From Opitutia bacterium (GTDB taxonomy: Bacteria > Verrucomicrobiota > Verrucomicrobiia > Opitutales > UBA953): DNA of 41,578 nucleotides. The position numbers and the translations under genes are program-made. Positions within the stretch are counted from its first letter, which is position 1, and every line of letters starts with the position of its first letter. The notes beneath the pieces were generated by a model, which ran no database searches, was not told the DNA's origin, and saw only the letters and a list, made by a program, of their open reading frames with translations. Positions 1-9,771 of this stretch are shown piece by piece. The stretch covers positions 1 to 41,578 of the forward strand of contig CANGNX010000003.1 in the NCBI GenBank assembly GCA_947455415.1, written 5' to 3'.

Positions 1-48
1 CGCTTGAAAAAACCCCTGCGTAACGCACTCATTCTACTTCCGCTGATT

Positions 49-123
<75 letters not shown>

Positions 124-168
124 GCGGAATTTTAAACAACTCAGGCAAAGTCCAAGTACGGAACGGTA

Positions 169-501
169 TTAACGCTTAAAGGCAATGCGAGCCTTGGGCT
201 TCACCATGTGATAGCGTAGACCCATGTAGGTCGCGTGACAGCCCCGACAATAACTGTGATAGGTCCCAGTAGACTTTAACCAATGAAAACAGGTGGGACT
301 AAAACTCAGGTCACACTGGCAACATTGTTTGAGCTTTTCGCGTCGACCCAGGTTTCGGTCGTTTCGATTAGCAGCCATATGTTCACGCTGACAATCCTTA
401 CACCAGGGATGAAGGTCGCCCTTCGGATTAAGCGTATGAAAACTTTGTCGGCCCTTGAGCTCCAAGCAGACCATACACTTGCGCGATGAATTTTTCTTCA
501 T
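169..501 (-). CDS. Small protein with two tandem CxxC...H..CxxC zinc-binding modules (HNH-associated zinc-ribbon-like), function unknown
   Basis: Internal repeat: CMVC-x7-QSFHTLNPKGDLHPWCKDCQREHM aligns with CCQC-x7-CFHWLKSTGTYHSYCRGCHATYM. Confidence 0.7.
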   Translation of the reverse strand: MKKNSSRKCMVCLELKGRQSFHTLNPKGDLHPWCKDCQREHMAANRNDRNLGRREKLKQCCQCDLSFSPTCFHWLKSTGTYHSYCRGCHATYMGLRYHMVKPKARIAFKR

Positions 502-542
502 CTTGCGATTGAAGATGGCTCATCGGACTCGACAACCCAGAC

Positions 543-566
543 CACCTAAGGTCTTTACCTCAGGTG
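543..566 (-). terminator. Stem-loop just downstream of glmS; weak or Rho-independent status unclear
   Basis: On the minus strand CACCTGAGGT-AAAG-ACCTTAGGTG forms a 10-bp stem with one G.U pair, 7 nt after the glmS stop; no strong T-tract. Confidence 0.4.
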
Positions 567-573
567 AGATAAC

Positions 574-2412
574 TTACTCGACCGTTACCGATTTAGCCAA
601 GTTGCGCGGTTGATCAATTGAGCAACCACGCAGACGTGCCACGTGGTACGAGAGCAATTGCAACGCCACGGCGGCCGGAATAGTTGCGACCAACGGACTG
701 CACTTCGGCAAGATAATCGTGTCATCTGTGAGGTCCGTATGGGCATGCCCTTCGGTCACAACGGCAATAATGCGTGCCCCGCGAGCCTTACATTCTTCGG
801 CGTTGCCCCAAACTTTCTCGAGCACGGGAGAGTGATTCGCTAAAACAATAACAGGGGTACCAGGCGTGAGTAAGGCAATCGGTCCGTGCTTCATTTCAGC
901 TGCGTGGTAACCTTCCGCATGGACGTAGGAGATTTCCTTAAGTTTCAGGGCACCTTCCAGCGCCACAGGGTGCATGGGGCCACGACCCAAGAAGAAGGCG
1001 TGTTCCGACTTCGACATGCGCTCCGCAACCTTGGCGATGGCGTCATTCTGCTTGAGCACGAACTCAATCAATTCAGGCAAGCGGTTAATTTCGGCGGCAA
1101 GCTCCATGCCATGCTCCTGAGAAAGGCGACGGCCGCGACCGAGCTTCAGCGCCATTAAAAGCAGCACCGATACTTGACCCGTAAAGGCCTTGGTTGATGC
1201 TACTGAAATTTCTGGGCCAGCGTGAATGAACACACCGCGACCCGTCTCACGGGCGATGGCAGAGCCAACCACGTTAACGAGACCAAAAACTTTAGTGCCC
1301 TTCTCCTTCGCCTTACGAATAGCAGCTAAGGTATCCGCCGTTTCACCTGACTGCGAAATCGCAATGACCATGTCGTGACGATCCACAATGGGATTTCGGT
1401 AACGGAATTCAGCCGCCTGTTGTACCTCAGTCGAAATACCCGCAACGTCTTCAAAGGCAAATTCACCCACCATGCCAGCGTGTAACGAGGTGCCACAGCC
1501 AACGAGAATGATGCGGCCAATTTCAGCCAACTCAGCGGGCGATGCACTCAAGCCAGCTAACACGGCATTACCTTCCGCTAAATCAATCCGACCACGCAGT
1601 GCGTTGCGCACCGACTCAGGTTGTTCAAAAATCTCTTTGAGCATGTAATGCTCGTAGCCACCTTTCTCAACGGCACTGACATCGAGACCCAACTCGGCGA
1701 CATTGCGCTCAATCGGCTCATCATCGAGATTACGAATGTCAACGCTGTGAGGGGTGATAACCGCGACATCACCGTCGTCTAAATAAATTACGCGTTGGGT
1801 ATGAGCCACCAATGCAGCGGCATCCGAAGCCACTAAACACTCGTCATCACCCATGCCGACAACGAGGGGACTACCCATGCGGGCAACAATCATTTTATTC
1901 GGCTCATCTGCACAAAGTACGGCAATGCCATAGGCACCTTCCACCTGGCGAAGGGCTTGAATCACAGCCTTACGGATATCACCGTTGTAGGATTCACCAA
2001 TCAAACGCGAAAGGGCTTCGGTATCGGTATCCGAATCAAATTTATGGCCCTTCGCCTGCAAGCGCTCACGGATGGAGCGGTAGTTCTCGATAATGCCATT
2101 ATGAACGATGCAAATCTTACGGCTCTTATCAAAGTGCGGGTGTGCATTGGCCTCGGTGGGTGCACCGTGCGTAGCCCAACGCGTATGGGCAATGCCCGTG
2201 GTCGCTTCTTCGTGACGCTTTTCCGAAAGTTCGGCTTTTAACTTATCCACCAATCGCGACACTTTTCCAACTGAGCGAAAGGTCGAAAGCCCCGTGCGTT
2301 CAGCGAGGGCAATGCCGGCGGAATCATAACCCCGGTACTCAAGGCGCTTGAGGCCACCGATGAGAACAGGGGTCGCAGGTCGCGAACCAATATAGCCAAT
2401 AATTCCGCACAT
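574..2412 (-). CDS. glmS: Glutamine--fructose-6-phosphate aminotransferase (isomerizing)
   Basis: MCGIIGYIG N-terminus, SIS domains, C-terminal DQPRNLAKSVTVE. Confidence 0.98.
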   Translation of the reverse strand: MCGIIGYIGSRPATPVLIGGLKRLEYRGYDSAGIALAERTGLSTFRSVGKVSRLVDKLKAELSEKRHEEATTGIAHTRWATHGAPTEANAHPHFDKSRKICIVHNGIIENYRSIRERLQAKGHKFDSDTDTEALSRLIGESYNGDIRKAVIQALRQVEGAYGIAVLCADEPNKMIVARMGSPLVVGMGDDECLVASDAAALVAHTQRVIYLDDGDVAVITPHSVDIRNLDDEPIERNVAELGLDVSAVEKGGYEHYMLKEIFEQPESVRNALRGRIDLAEGNAVLAGLSASPAELAEIGRIILVGCGTSLHAGMVGEFAFEDVAGISTEVQQAAEFRYRNPIVDRHDMVIAISQSGETADTLAAIRKAKEKGTKVFGLVNVVGSAIARETGRGVFIHAGPEISVASTKAFTGQVSVLLLMALKLGRGRRLSQEHGMELAAEINRLPELIEFVLKQNDAIAKVAERMSKSEHAFFLGRGPMHPVALEGALKLKEISYVHAEGYHAAEMKHGPIALLTPGTPVIVLANHSPVLEKVWGNAEECKARGARIIAVVTEGHAHTDLTDDTIILPKCSPLVATIPAAVALQLLSYHVARLRGCSIDQPRNLAKSVTVE

Positions 2413-2417
2413 AGTAT

Positions 2418-3296
2418 TTAGGTAAGGTCTTTGGTGACGATGTCACCAGGTTTTGTTGATTGGTCAGGCCAAATCTTCCGGCCGGGGTAAATCGAAGTGT
2501 GAATACCAGTATGGACACCGTCACCGACGATGGCGCCGAACTTACGGCGTCCCGTGTCGACTAATTCTTTACCGACGAGGCTATGCATAGTTTTCCCATC
2601 GTGGCGCAAGTTCGAGGTAATCGTCCCAGCCCCGAAATTAACTTTTTCGCCAATCACAGAATCGCCGACATAGGAGAGGTGGCCGATGTTGGTTTGGTTT
2701 AAGATGACCGTGTTCTTAATTTCTACCGCTTGGCCAATGTGACAATTATTTCCAATCGAGGTTGATCCTCGAATGTAACAATTGGGACCCACCTTGCAAT
2801 TATCGCCAATCACGACGTCACCCTCAATCACCACGCCGGGTAAAATTCGCGTACCACGTCCGACAGAAAGTTTTCCATCCACATAAAGCGAGGTATGTGC
2901 CTGGCCGTGGTTTACCCACGTATCGTGAGCAGCCACCGCATACTCGTTGGCTCGAATCAAATCCCAACTATACTGTAATAAGAAACTTTTAATAGCATGC
3001 GCTTTCTTTTTTCCGCGTGAAGTAAAGGTAGCGAGAGTATTGCCTTTATCATCAAGCCATTCACCCGCCGTGGCATCATCCAAGAACGCAATGATTTCTT
3101 TAGCCTCAACCCAGGCCAAGGGATTTATCTTTAAGTCGGCTTCATCACCTTGACGCAAACCCGCCGCCGCTAAGGCAAGCTGTTGGTGAACCCGGAATGG
3201 GCGATTCGCCAAGGGAAAGTCAGCGATGTCGCGCGTCTTAGATAAAGACTCAAAGCCTTTATGGTCCTTAATCTTTATGTAGGAAAATGAGGGCAT
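2418..3296 (-). CDS. GlmU-like left-handed beta-helix acyl/acetyltransferase lacking a nucleotidyltransferase domain
   Basis: Hexapeptide repeats (VVIEGDVVIGDNCKVGPNCYIRG...) and NFGAGTITSNLRHDGK motif; 292 aa; adjacent to glmS and glmM. Confidence 0.85.
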   Translation of the reverse strand: MPSFSYIKIKDHKGFESLSKTRDIADFPLANRPFRVHQQLALAAAGLRQGDEADLKINPLAWVEAKEIIAFLDDATAGEWLDDKGNTLATFTSRGKKKAHAIKSFLLQYSWDLIRANEYAVAAHDTWVNHGQAHTSLYVDGKLSVGRGTRILPGVVIEGDVVIGDNCKVGPNCYIRGSTSIGNNCHIGQAVEIKNTVILNQTNIGHLSYVGDSVIGEKVNFGAGTITSNLRHDGKTMHSLVGKELVDTGRRKFGAIVGDGVHTGIHTSIYPGRKIWPDQSTKPGDIVTKDLT

Positions 3297-3299
3297 GAG

Positions 3300-4649
3300 T
3301 TAAACAATGTCGGCTTCAACCGCCGATTGGAAACGTTTGATCCAACTATCCACTTCAGCCTGCTCGCGGTGCTCTACTAAAATCCGGATTTTATTTTCGG
3401 TACCCGAATAGCGAATCAGGTGTCGACCCACTTTGCCAAAGGCAACGTCGGCTTCACTCATGGCTTTCTGTAAATTCGGCAGACTGGCAATGGGTGGTTT
3501 AGCTTTGGTCTTCAGGTTCAAAAGTTTGTGCGGATACTCGTGCATTACCTTCGCTAACTCGGAAAGCTTTTTGCCAGATTGTTTCATAATGCGCAGCACT
3601 TGAATCGCACTTAAGATGCCATCCCCAGTGGTCGCATGATCGGCAAAAATAAGGTGACCCGAATTTTCACCCCCAAAAGAATGTCCACCCTTGCGCAGTG
3701 CTTCGATGACCTGACGGTCGCCCACACCCGTGGTTTCAACCTTGATGCCCGCCTTACGCAGTGCCTCGTAGAGCCCCAGGTTACTCATCACGGTCGTAAC
3801 CATGGTATCCTTCTTGAGCATGCCCTGCTGCTTCATGGCAATCGCACAAAGCGTTAAAATTCGGTCACCCGAAACGGGCGTGCCAGTCTCGTCCGTAAAG
3901 ATGACGCGGTCCGCATCGCCATCAAAAGAAATACCAATATCTGCGCCGGTTTCCTTAACCACCGCGGCGGCGTATTCAGGGTGTAAAGCCCCAACGCCCG
4001 CGTTGATATTCATACCGTCAGGCTCCGTTCCGAGTTTCTTAACTTTGGCACCGAGTTCGCGGAAAATAATCGGGGCAATCAAGTACGAGGCACCGTGCCC
4101 ACAATCGATGACAATTTTAAGACCACTTAAATCCGTCGGCCCAGCACTCTGCTTAGCGTATTCAATGTAACGACCACTCGCATCATCGATACGAAACGCT
4201 TTTCCGATTTTCGATGGCTCGACCAGTGGCGGCTGCTTGTCGGCAAGAATCGATGCCTCGATTGCCTTTTCTAAATCATCAGAAAGCTTATACCCATCTG
4301 GTCCAAAAATTTTAAGCCCGTTATCTTCATAGGGATTATGGGAAGCGGTTAACATGATGCCCGCGCCGCAGCCCATGGACTTAGTTAAGTGAGCAACGGC
4401 TGGCGTGGGCATTGGACCCACCAAAAAGACATCCATGCCGCTGGCTACCAAGCCACTTGTGAGTGCCGTCTCAAGCATGTAGCCTGAAATTCGGGTGTCC
4501 TTACCAATCACCACGCGGTTATGGTTGGCACCCGTCGATTTCAGAACCTGGCTAATCGCATAACCCAATTTCAAAGCCACTTCCGAAGTTATCGGGTATT
4601 CATTCGCTCTTCCACGAATACCATCGGTACCAAAAAGTTTGAGTTCCAT
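3300..4649 (-). CDS. glmM: Phosphoglucosamine mutase
   Basis: MELKLFGTDGIRGRAN start, TASHNPYEDNG catalytic loop, DGDADR metal loop, RYSGTENKIRI phosphate loop. The ORF opens at 4712 but the conserved start is at 4649. Confidence 0.97.
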   Translation of the reverse strand: MELKLFGTDGIRGRANEYPITSEVALKLGYAISQVLKSTGANHNRVVIGKDTRISGYMLETALTSGLVASGMDVFLVGPMPTPAVAHLTKSMGCGAGIMLTASHNPYEDNGLKIFGPDGYKLSDDLEKAIEASILADKQPPLVEPSKIGKAFRIDDASGRYIEYAKQSAGPTDLSGLKIVIDCGHGASYLIAPIIFRELGAKVKKLGTEPDGMNINAGVGALHPEYAAAVVKETGADIGISFDGDADRVIFTDETGTPVSGDRILTLCAIAMKQQGMLKKDTMVTTVMSNLGLYEALRKAGIKVETTGVGDRQVIEALRKGGHSFGGENSGHLIFADHATTGDGILSAIQVLRIMKQSGKKLSELAKVMHEYPHKLLNLKTKAKPPIASLPNLQKAMSEADVAFGKVGRHLIRYSGTENKIRILVEHREQAEVDSWIKRFQSAVEADIV

Positions 4650-4805
4650 GTTGAAAGTGGGTGGCGGGGTAGTTTTTGAACTTATAAAAAATATCGGAAT
4701 TTGGAAGGACAAATGAAGCCTATGGCTAAATAAATTAAGGCTCCATCAAGCATTCCCTCAGTGCGGGTTTGACCCCGCTATCATTGTCAATCACATCAAA
4801 TCTTG

Positions 4806-6095
4806 ATGTCGATTTTAGTGCCCGCCCATGACTCGCCTATTCGGCTTCCCGCCTTCCGATTTTACCTAAGCGGAATGCTCCTAGGCGTCTTGGCCATCCA
4901 AATTCAAACGGTGGCCGTCGCCTGGCAAGTTTACGAATTAACTAAAGACAATCATGCCACCGCTGCCCTCGCTCTCGGTGGCGTCGGCTTAGCGGAAGTA
5001 ATTCCTTTTGTCGGTTCGGTACTTTTTGCAGGTCACATTGCCGATAAAAACAACCGGCACTTTATCGCGTGCTGCGCCCTCGGATGTATGACGCTGTTGG
5101 GCTTAATTTTATTCATCCCCCGACACCTCGATACGGCCTGGTTGCAACTATGCATCCTCTACGGGGTGGTGACCTTAGGCGGATTCGCTCGCAGTTTTTT
5201 AACAACATCCCGTCAGGCGATGATTGCTGAAATCCTACAGCGCTCACAAATCCCTGTCGGCATTCGCTGGCGCAATACCCTCTTCGAACTCGCCTCCGTC
5301 ATCGGGCCCGGCATGGCCGGCTTCATGCTCTGGATCGGCGGCGATCAACTTTGCTACACGGTTATGAGCATACTGATGCTCGGTGCCTTTCTTTGCACGC
5401 TAGCGGTACGCACGACTCATCAACTACAGTCGCACTCTCATGAATCACTTTCCCAGAGCTTGAAGTCCGGCATTCAATTCATGCTGAGCCAGCGCGTGAT
5501 GTTGGGAGCTTTTACCCTCGACCTTTTTGCCGTGCTGCTTGGCGGCGCTGTCGCCCTCCTGCCACTATTCGCTGAAATGCTCCAAGTCGGGCCGCTCGGC
5601 TTTGGCTTACTGCGTGCCGCCACCTCCTGCGGGGCGGTACTCATGTCGATTTACCTTATTTTCCGACCCCCCTTCCGTCATGCAGGCTACGCCCTGTATA
5701 CTTCCTTTGCCATCTTCGGACTCTGCATCGTCGGCTTTGGCTTATCGATTCACCTCGCCACTTGGCTCGGCTACGGACTGCGCTTCGCCTTCATTATTAG
5801 TTTTATATTTTTATTCCTATCGGGTGCGGCCGACGCCGTGAATGTCATTATCCGACAAACCATCTTACAAACTCGCGTCCCACCCTCCATGATGGGGCGC
5901 GTCTCAGCCGTAACCGCCGTATTCATTGGGTGCTCGAATGAACTCGGCATGGCCGAATCGGGACTCGCTGCGCGTCTCCTCGGCACCGTCAACTCGGTCG
6001 TGCTCGGTGGCTTGGCGGTCTTTGGCGTCATGGGCGTCACGGCAGTTAAATTTCCCGAAATCGCCAAACTGCGTAAAGTCGAAGAAGGACTCTGA
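4806..6095 (+). CDS. MFS transporter, EntS/MFS_3-like exporter
   Basis: About 12 hydrophobic segments; RFYLSGMLLGVLAIQIQTVAVAWQVYELT N-terminus and RNTLFELASVIGPGMAG. Start taken as ATG 4806. Confidence 0.85.
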   Translation: MSILVPAHDSPIRLPAFRFYLSGMLLGVLAIQIQTVAVAWQVYELTKDNHATAALALGGVGLAEVIPFVGSVLFAGHIADKNNRHFIACCALGCMTLLGLILFIPRHLDTAWLQLCILYGVVTLGGFARSFLTTSRQAMIAEILQRSQIPVGIRWRNTLFELASVIGPGMAGFMLWIGGDQLCYTVMSILMLGAFLCTLAVRTTHQLQSHSHESLSQSLKSGIQFMLSQRVMLGAFTLDLFAVLLGGAVALLPLFAEMLQVGPLGFGLLRAATSCGAVLMSIYLIFRPPFRHAGYALYTSFAIFGLCIVGFGLSIHLATWLGYGLRFAFIISFIFLFLSGAADAVNVIIRQTILQTRVPPSMMGRVSAVTAVFIGCSNELGMAESGLAARLLGTVNSVVLGGLAVFGVMGVTAVKFPEIAKLRKVEEGL

Positions 6096-6173
6096 AGCGA
6101 CCTTCCCACGGCCGACAAAAATTCCGACGAGTTTGCTCGCTTCGCTTCCGTATTTTAATCACACCAACGGCAC

Positions 6174-7979
6174 ATGGCACTGCTCAGTCTACTTGATGTT
6201 TGTATAAGCTTTGGTGGCCCACCCGTACTCGATCGACTCAACCTCCAAATCGAGGAAGGTGAACGCGTCTGTCTGCTTGGACGGAATGGTGCGGGGAAAA
6301 CTACTCTAATGCGCATCGCCGCAGGCGATATGCCACCCGACTCTGGCACGATAACCCACCCCGACGGCGTTACTCAGGCTCGTCTCACACAAGAAATTCC
6401 CGACTCACTACCAGGCAGCGTTCGCACCATCGTTGAATCCGGCTTAAGGCTCGATAGCCTGGAAGAAGATTGGGAACGCGATGTGCGCGTCGATAGCCTG
6501 ATTGAACGCCTCGGACTGCCACCCGAACGCGAATTCGACGACCTATCGGGTGGACTGAAACGCCGGTGCCTCTTGGCCAAAGCCCTGGCGTCTAAGCCCG
6601 ACCTCCTTTTGCTCGATGAGCCCACCAACCACATGGACCTCGAGTCCATTTTATGGATGGAAGAGTTTCTGCTGAGCGAAAAAATTCCTCTACTCTTCAT
6701 CACGCACGACCGGGCCTTCTTGCGTCGCATGGCCAATCGCATCATCGAACTCGATCGCGGAAAATTAATGAGTTGGTCGTGCGATTACGATACGTACTTG
6801 GTTCGCAAAGAAGAATTATTTGTCGCCGAAGAACGTCAACGGGCCGCCTTCGATAAAAAGTTAAGCCAGGAAGAAGCTTGGTCACGACGGAGCCCCGGCG
6901 CCCGACGTACTAAGTCCAACGCCCGTATGGAGGCCTTAAAATTGATGCGTGCTGCACGGAACGAAATGCGCACAGCCACTGGTGCCGCCAAAATGGGTAT
7001 CAGCCAAGCTGACACCTCAGGCGAACGCGTCGTCGAAGCCGAGAACATCGAATTCGCCTACCCTAATACCGCCCCCATCATCCGTAACTTTAGCCTGCGC
7101 CTCAATCGTGGCGATAAAGTCGGTCTGATTGGTCCTAACGGCGCGGGTAAAACGACCTTGGTTAAAATGTTACTCGGTCAGCTTCAACCGACCGCTGGTA
7201 ATATCAAATTCGGCACCAAACTTGAGGTCGTCTACTTCGACCAAATGCGCGAACAGATTAACGATAACCTAACCGTCGCCGAAAATATTTGTGGAGATTC
7301 CGATTCGGTCGAAGTCCAAGGGCGCTCACGTCACGTTATCAGCTACCTTCAGGATTTTCTTTTTGAACCCAGTCGCGCTCGCTCTAAGGCGAAGGTTCTC
7401 TCCGGGGGCGAACGCAACCGACTGCTCTTAGCCCGACTTTTCACCAAGCCGGCCAATGTGCTCGTCCTAGACGAACCGACTAACGACCTCGATGCCGAGA
7501 CCCTCGATGTACTCGAAGACTTACTCGTCGAATTCAAAGGCACCCTAATCATCGTCAGCCACGATCGTGACTTCCTCGACAACGTGGTGACTAGCACCCT
7601 GGTCTTCGAAGGCAACGGCACCGTCAGCGAACACGTCGGGGGCTACTCCGATTGGCGTCGTGAGGTTGAACGCCTCAGCACATCCAAGCGCACCGCTCCT
7701 ACCGCCAAGGCCGAGCCAACTGCCACGATAAGCAAGGAATTGCCGAAAAAAGCCGGTAAAATGAGCAATCGCGACCGCCAAGACTTACAAGAGTTACCAG
7801 CCAAAATTGCGAAACTCGAAGAGCAACAATCCGATCTCACCGCTCAACTGGCCGACCCCGAACTCTACAAGGACGGACCCGCCAAGGCAGCTGATCTTCA
7901 AAAGAAAATTCAGGCCATCGAAGCGGAACATGGTACCGCCCTCGCCCGCTGGCTCGATCTCGAGAGTCGACAGGGCTAA
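6174..7979 (+). CDS. uup: ABC-F family ATP-binding protein Uup
   Basis: Two Walker A motifs (GRNGAGKTT, GPNGAGKTT), LSGG signatures, DEPTNH/DEPTND, and a C-terminal coiled-coil extension typical of Uup. Confidence 0.93.
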   Translation: MALLSLLDVCISFGGPPVLDRLNLQIEEGERVCLLGRNGAGKTTLMRIAAGDMPPDSGTITHPDGVTQARLTQEIPDSLPGSVRTIVESGLRLDSLEEDWERDVRVDSLIERLGLPPEREFDDLSGGLKRRCLLAKALASKPDLLLLDEPTNHMDLESILWMEEFLLSEKIPLLFITHDRAFLRRMANRIIELDRGKLMSWSCDYDTYLVRKEELFVAEERQRAAFDKKLSQEEAWSRRSPGARRTKSNARMEALKLMRAARNEMRTATGAAKMGISQADTSGERVVEAENIEFAYPNTAPIIRNFSLRLNRGDKVGLIGPNGAGKTTLVKMLLGQLQPTAGNIKFGTKLEVVYFDQMREQINDNLTVAENICGDSDSVEVQGRSRHVISYLQDFLFEPSRARSKAKVLSGGERNRLLLARLFTKPANVLVLDEPTNDLDAETLDVLEDLLVEFKGTLIIVSHDRDFLDNVVTSTLVFEGNGTVSEHVGGYSDWRREVERLSTSKRTAPTAKAEPTATISKELPKKAGKMSNRDRQDLQELPAKIAKLEEQQSDLTAQLADPELYKDGPAKAADLQKKIQAIEAEHGTALARWLDLESRQG

Positions 7980-8121
7980 TTCGTACTCGCTAGCCAATTG
8001 TTAGGCAAAAGTTGTTGGCACTTAAAGTATCTAAAACGCCATCACAATTGTAATGGGACGTTTCACTATTACCCTTTAACTGAATAATTCCTGTGGGTAT
8101 GTTAAATGCGGTTTTTACCTC

Positions 8122-8979
8122 ATGCGCTTCACCCGTTCCACCCTCATTACCCTCATTGTTCTCTTTATTATCTCCGTCGCTTCACTCGGGTATCTATTTT
8201 ATACGCCAAGTGATTCGAAATTCGATAATGATTTAGAAATTATTAAATTAGAAGCCCTCCGCGGTGATGCCAAAAGTCAGATGACCGTGGGAACGTTTTG
8301 CATTTTACAAGAAGGCAAAATCGAGGAGGGACTTAAATGGATTAGGAAGTCGAGCGACCAAGGAAATCCCGTGGCGCAATGCTTCCTTGGGGTGAGTTAT
8401 TTCGAGGGCAATTTCCTCGATAAAGATCAGGAAAAAGGCGTCGAATTCTACCGCAAAGCTGCGATTCAAGGCTACCAGCCCGCCCAAAGTCGCCTGGCCG
8501 ATTGCTACCTCTACGGATGGGTTGTTAAAAAAGACACTGCAGAGGCACTCAAATGGTATCACTTAGCCGCACTGCAAGGTGATACCTTAGCAATGAATAA
8601 TATTGGCTCGATGCACTTGCACGGCGAAGGCGTAAAAGAAAATTACACCGAAGCATTTAAGTGGTTCCATAAAGCAGCCATGTGCGGGAATTCCGGATCA
8701 CAACTCACCCTTGGGCAAATGCTGTCGGTGGGCGATGGTTGCGAAAAAGATGAAGTGGAAGCCTATGCCTGGTTTAAAATCGCAGCCGACGAAGAGCCTG
8801 ATGCCGTTAAAGAGCTCCAGAGTTTACGTAAAAAAATCACGGCTGAACAAATCAGTCAGGCCATGAAACGCGTCCACGAACTCAAACCCGTAATTAAAGC
8901 GGCCTTCGATAATTACATTAAAAGCATAGTTTCTGAAAAGGAACCGACCATCGTCCAAAACGCTAAATTGGCTTTATAA
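8122..8979 (+). CDS. Membrane-anchored Sel1-like (TPR) repeat protein
   Basis: N-terminal transmembrane segment, then several SLR units (e.g. AEALKWYHLAALQGDTLAMNNIGSMHLHGEGV). Confidence 0.88.
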   Translation: MRFTRSTLITLIVLFIISVASLGYLFYTPSDSKFDNDLEIIKLEALRGDAKSQMTVGTFCILQEGKIEEGLKWIRKSSDQGNPVAQCFLGVSYFEGNFLDKDQEKGVEFYRKAAIQGYQPAQSRLADCYLYGWVVKKDTAEALKWYHLAALQGDTLAMNNIGSMHLHGEGVKENYTEAFKWFHKAAMCGNSGSQLTLGQMLSVGDGCEKDEVEAYAWFKIAADEEPDAVKELQSLRKKITAEQISQAMKRVHELKPVIKAAFDNYIKSIVSEKEPTIVQNAKLAL

Positions 8980-9766
8980 GTCGAAAGGAACGGTAACTCA
9001 TTTCGCCACTGACGGCATCGCGGTGCAGACGTGAGCCCTCCACTCCTGCAAAATCAAGCCCCAGTCGGTGAAGGTACCACGGGAAACATTGGTGAATCAT
9101 CCGCGTGTACTTCGGGGTATTCAGCACCATACCCCGGACGACCTCGGGATTAATGAGTCGCATTTGGGCCACCCTCAATCGCGGGTGATTAAACAAGACG
9201 CCCAGCCATTCATCCATGCCACTGGGGTACCGAAGATCGGCATGCACGAAACTTCCACCGGGCTTTAGCACGCGGGCAACTTCGTTCACAAATTTTGCGA
9301 AGTCGGGATAACAATGTGAGGCCTCGACGTTGATTACCACGTCGAAACTTTCGTCAGGAAATGGCAACCTCATGGCATCACCGTGTACAAATTCTAAATT
9401 AGGAACCACATGCTTAAGCCGACCGTAGGCAATGCCTTCCGGATTTAAATCCAGCGCCACATACTGCGCCGGCTTGAAAGTTCTGACGAGATACGAAGCC
9501 CCTCCGCCATGCCCGCAACTCACCTCTAAAACCCTCTGGCCTGCGAGTTTCACCGGCGATGCAACGTGATGATAAAGCTGAATATTTCCGCGGTCTAGCT
9601 CATCCGTTGAGCTGAGGCGAATCGCCATTGGTGGCTCCGTTTCAAAGGCGTAATTTAAAAAATCAATCCCGCGACTTCTCACCTTGCGAGTGAAATACGG
9701 GTACCACCACTGCCAAAGTTTTTGCCGCCAGGCAGGTCGGGCCAAAATATTTTCGATTAGTGCCAT
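8963..9766 (-). CDS. Class I SAM-dependent methyltransferase
   Basis: VLEVSCGHGGGASYL motif I, YVALDLNPEGIAYGR, FDVVINVEASHCYPD, RVLKPGGSFVHADLR. Confidence 0.9.
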   Translation of the reverse strand: MALIENILARPAWRQKLWQWWYPYFTRKVRSRGIDFLNYAFETEPPMAIRLSSTDELDRGNIQLYHHVASPVKLAGQRVLEVSCGHGGGASYLVRTFKPAQYVALDLNPEGIAYGRLKHVVPNLEFVHGDAMRLPFPDESFDVVINVEASHCYPDFAKFVNEVARVLKPGGSFVHADLRYPSGMDEWLGVLFNHPRLRVAQMRLINPEVVRGMVLNTPKYTRMIHQCFPWYLHRLGLDFAGVEGSRLHRDAVSGEMSYRSFRLIKPI

Positions 9767-9771
9767 TTAAT

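Noticed and set aside
283-489. Plus-strand 68-aa ORF opposite the zinc mini-protein
   Set aside because: The minus-strand product shows a duplicated cysteine pattern that supports that strand; the plus ORF has no motif.
2413-2417. glmS ribozyme
   Set aside because: Only 5 nt separate glmS from the preceding gene, leaving no room for the ribozyme.
643-4170. Antisense ORFs over glmS, the GlmU-like gene and glmM (643..843, 886..1158, 1812..2241, 2762..3153, 3636..4170)
   Set aside because: Fully inside strongly supported genes on the other strand; no recognisable motifs.
5771-7781. Antisense ORFs over the MFS gene and uup (5771..6118, 6374..6745, 6836..7048, 7349..7781)
   Set aside because: Ser/Arg-rich shadow frames of real genes.
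8010-8035. Possible sigma-54 promoter (TTGGCACTTAAAGTATCT)
   Set aside because: Has TGGCAC but lacks the TTGC -12 element at the right spacing.
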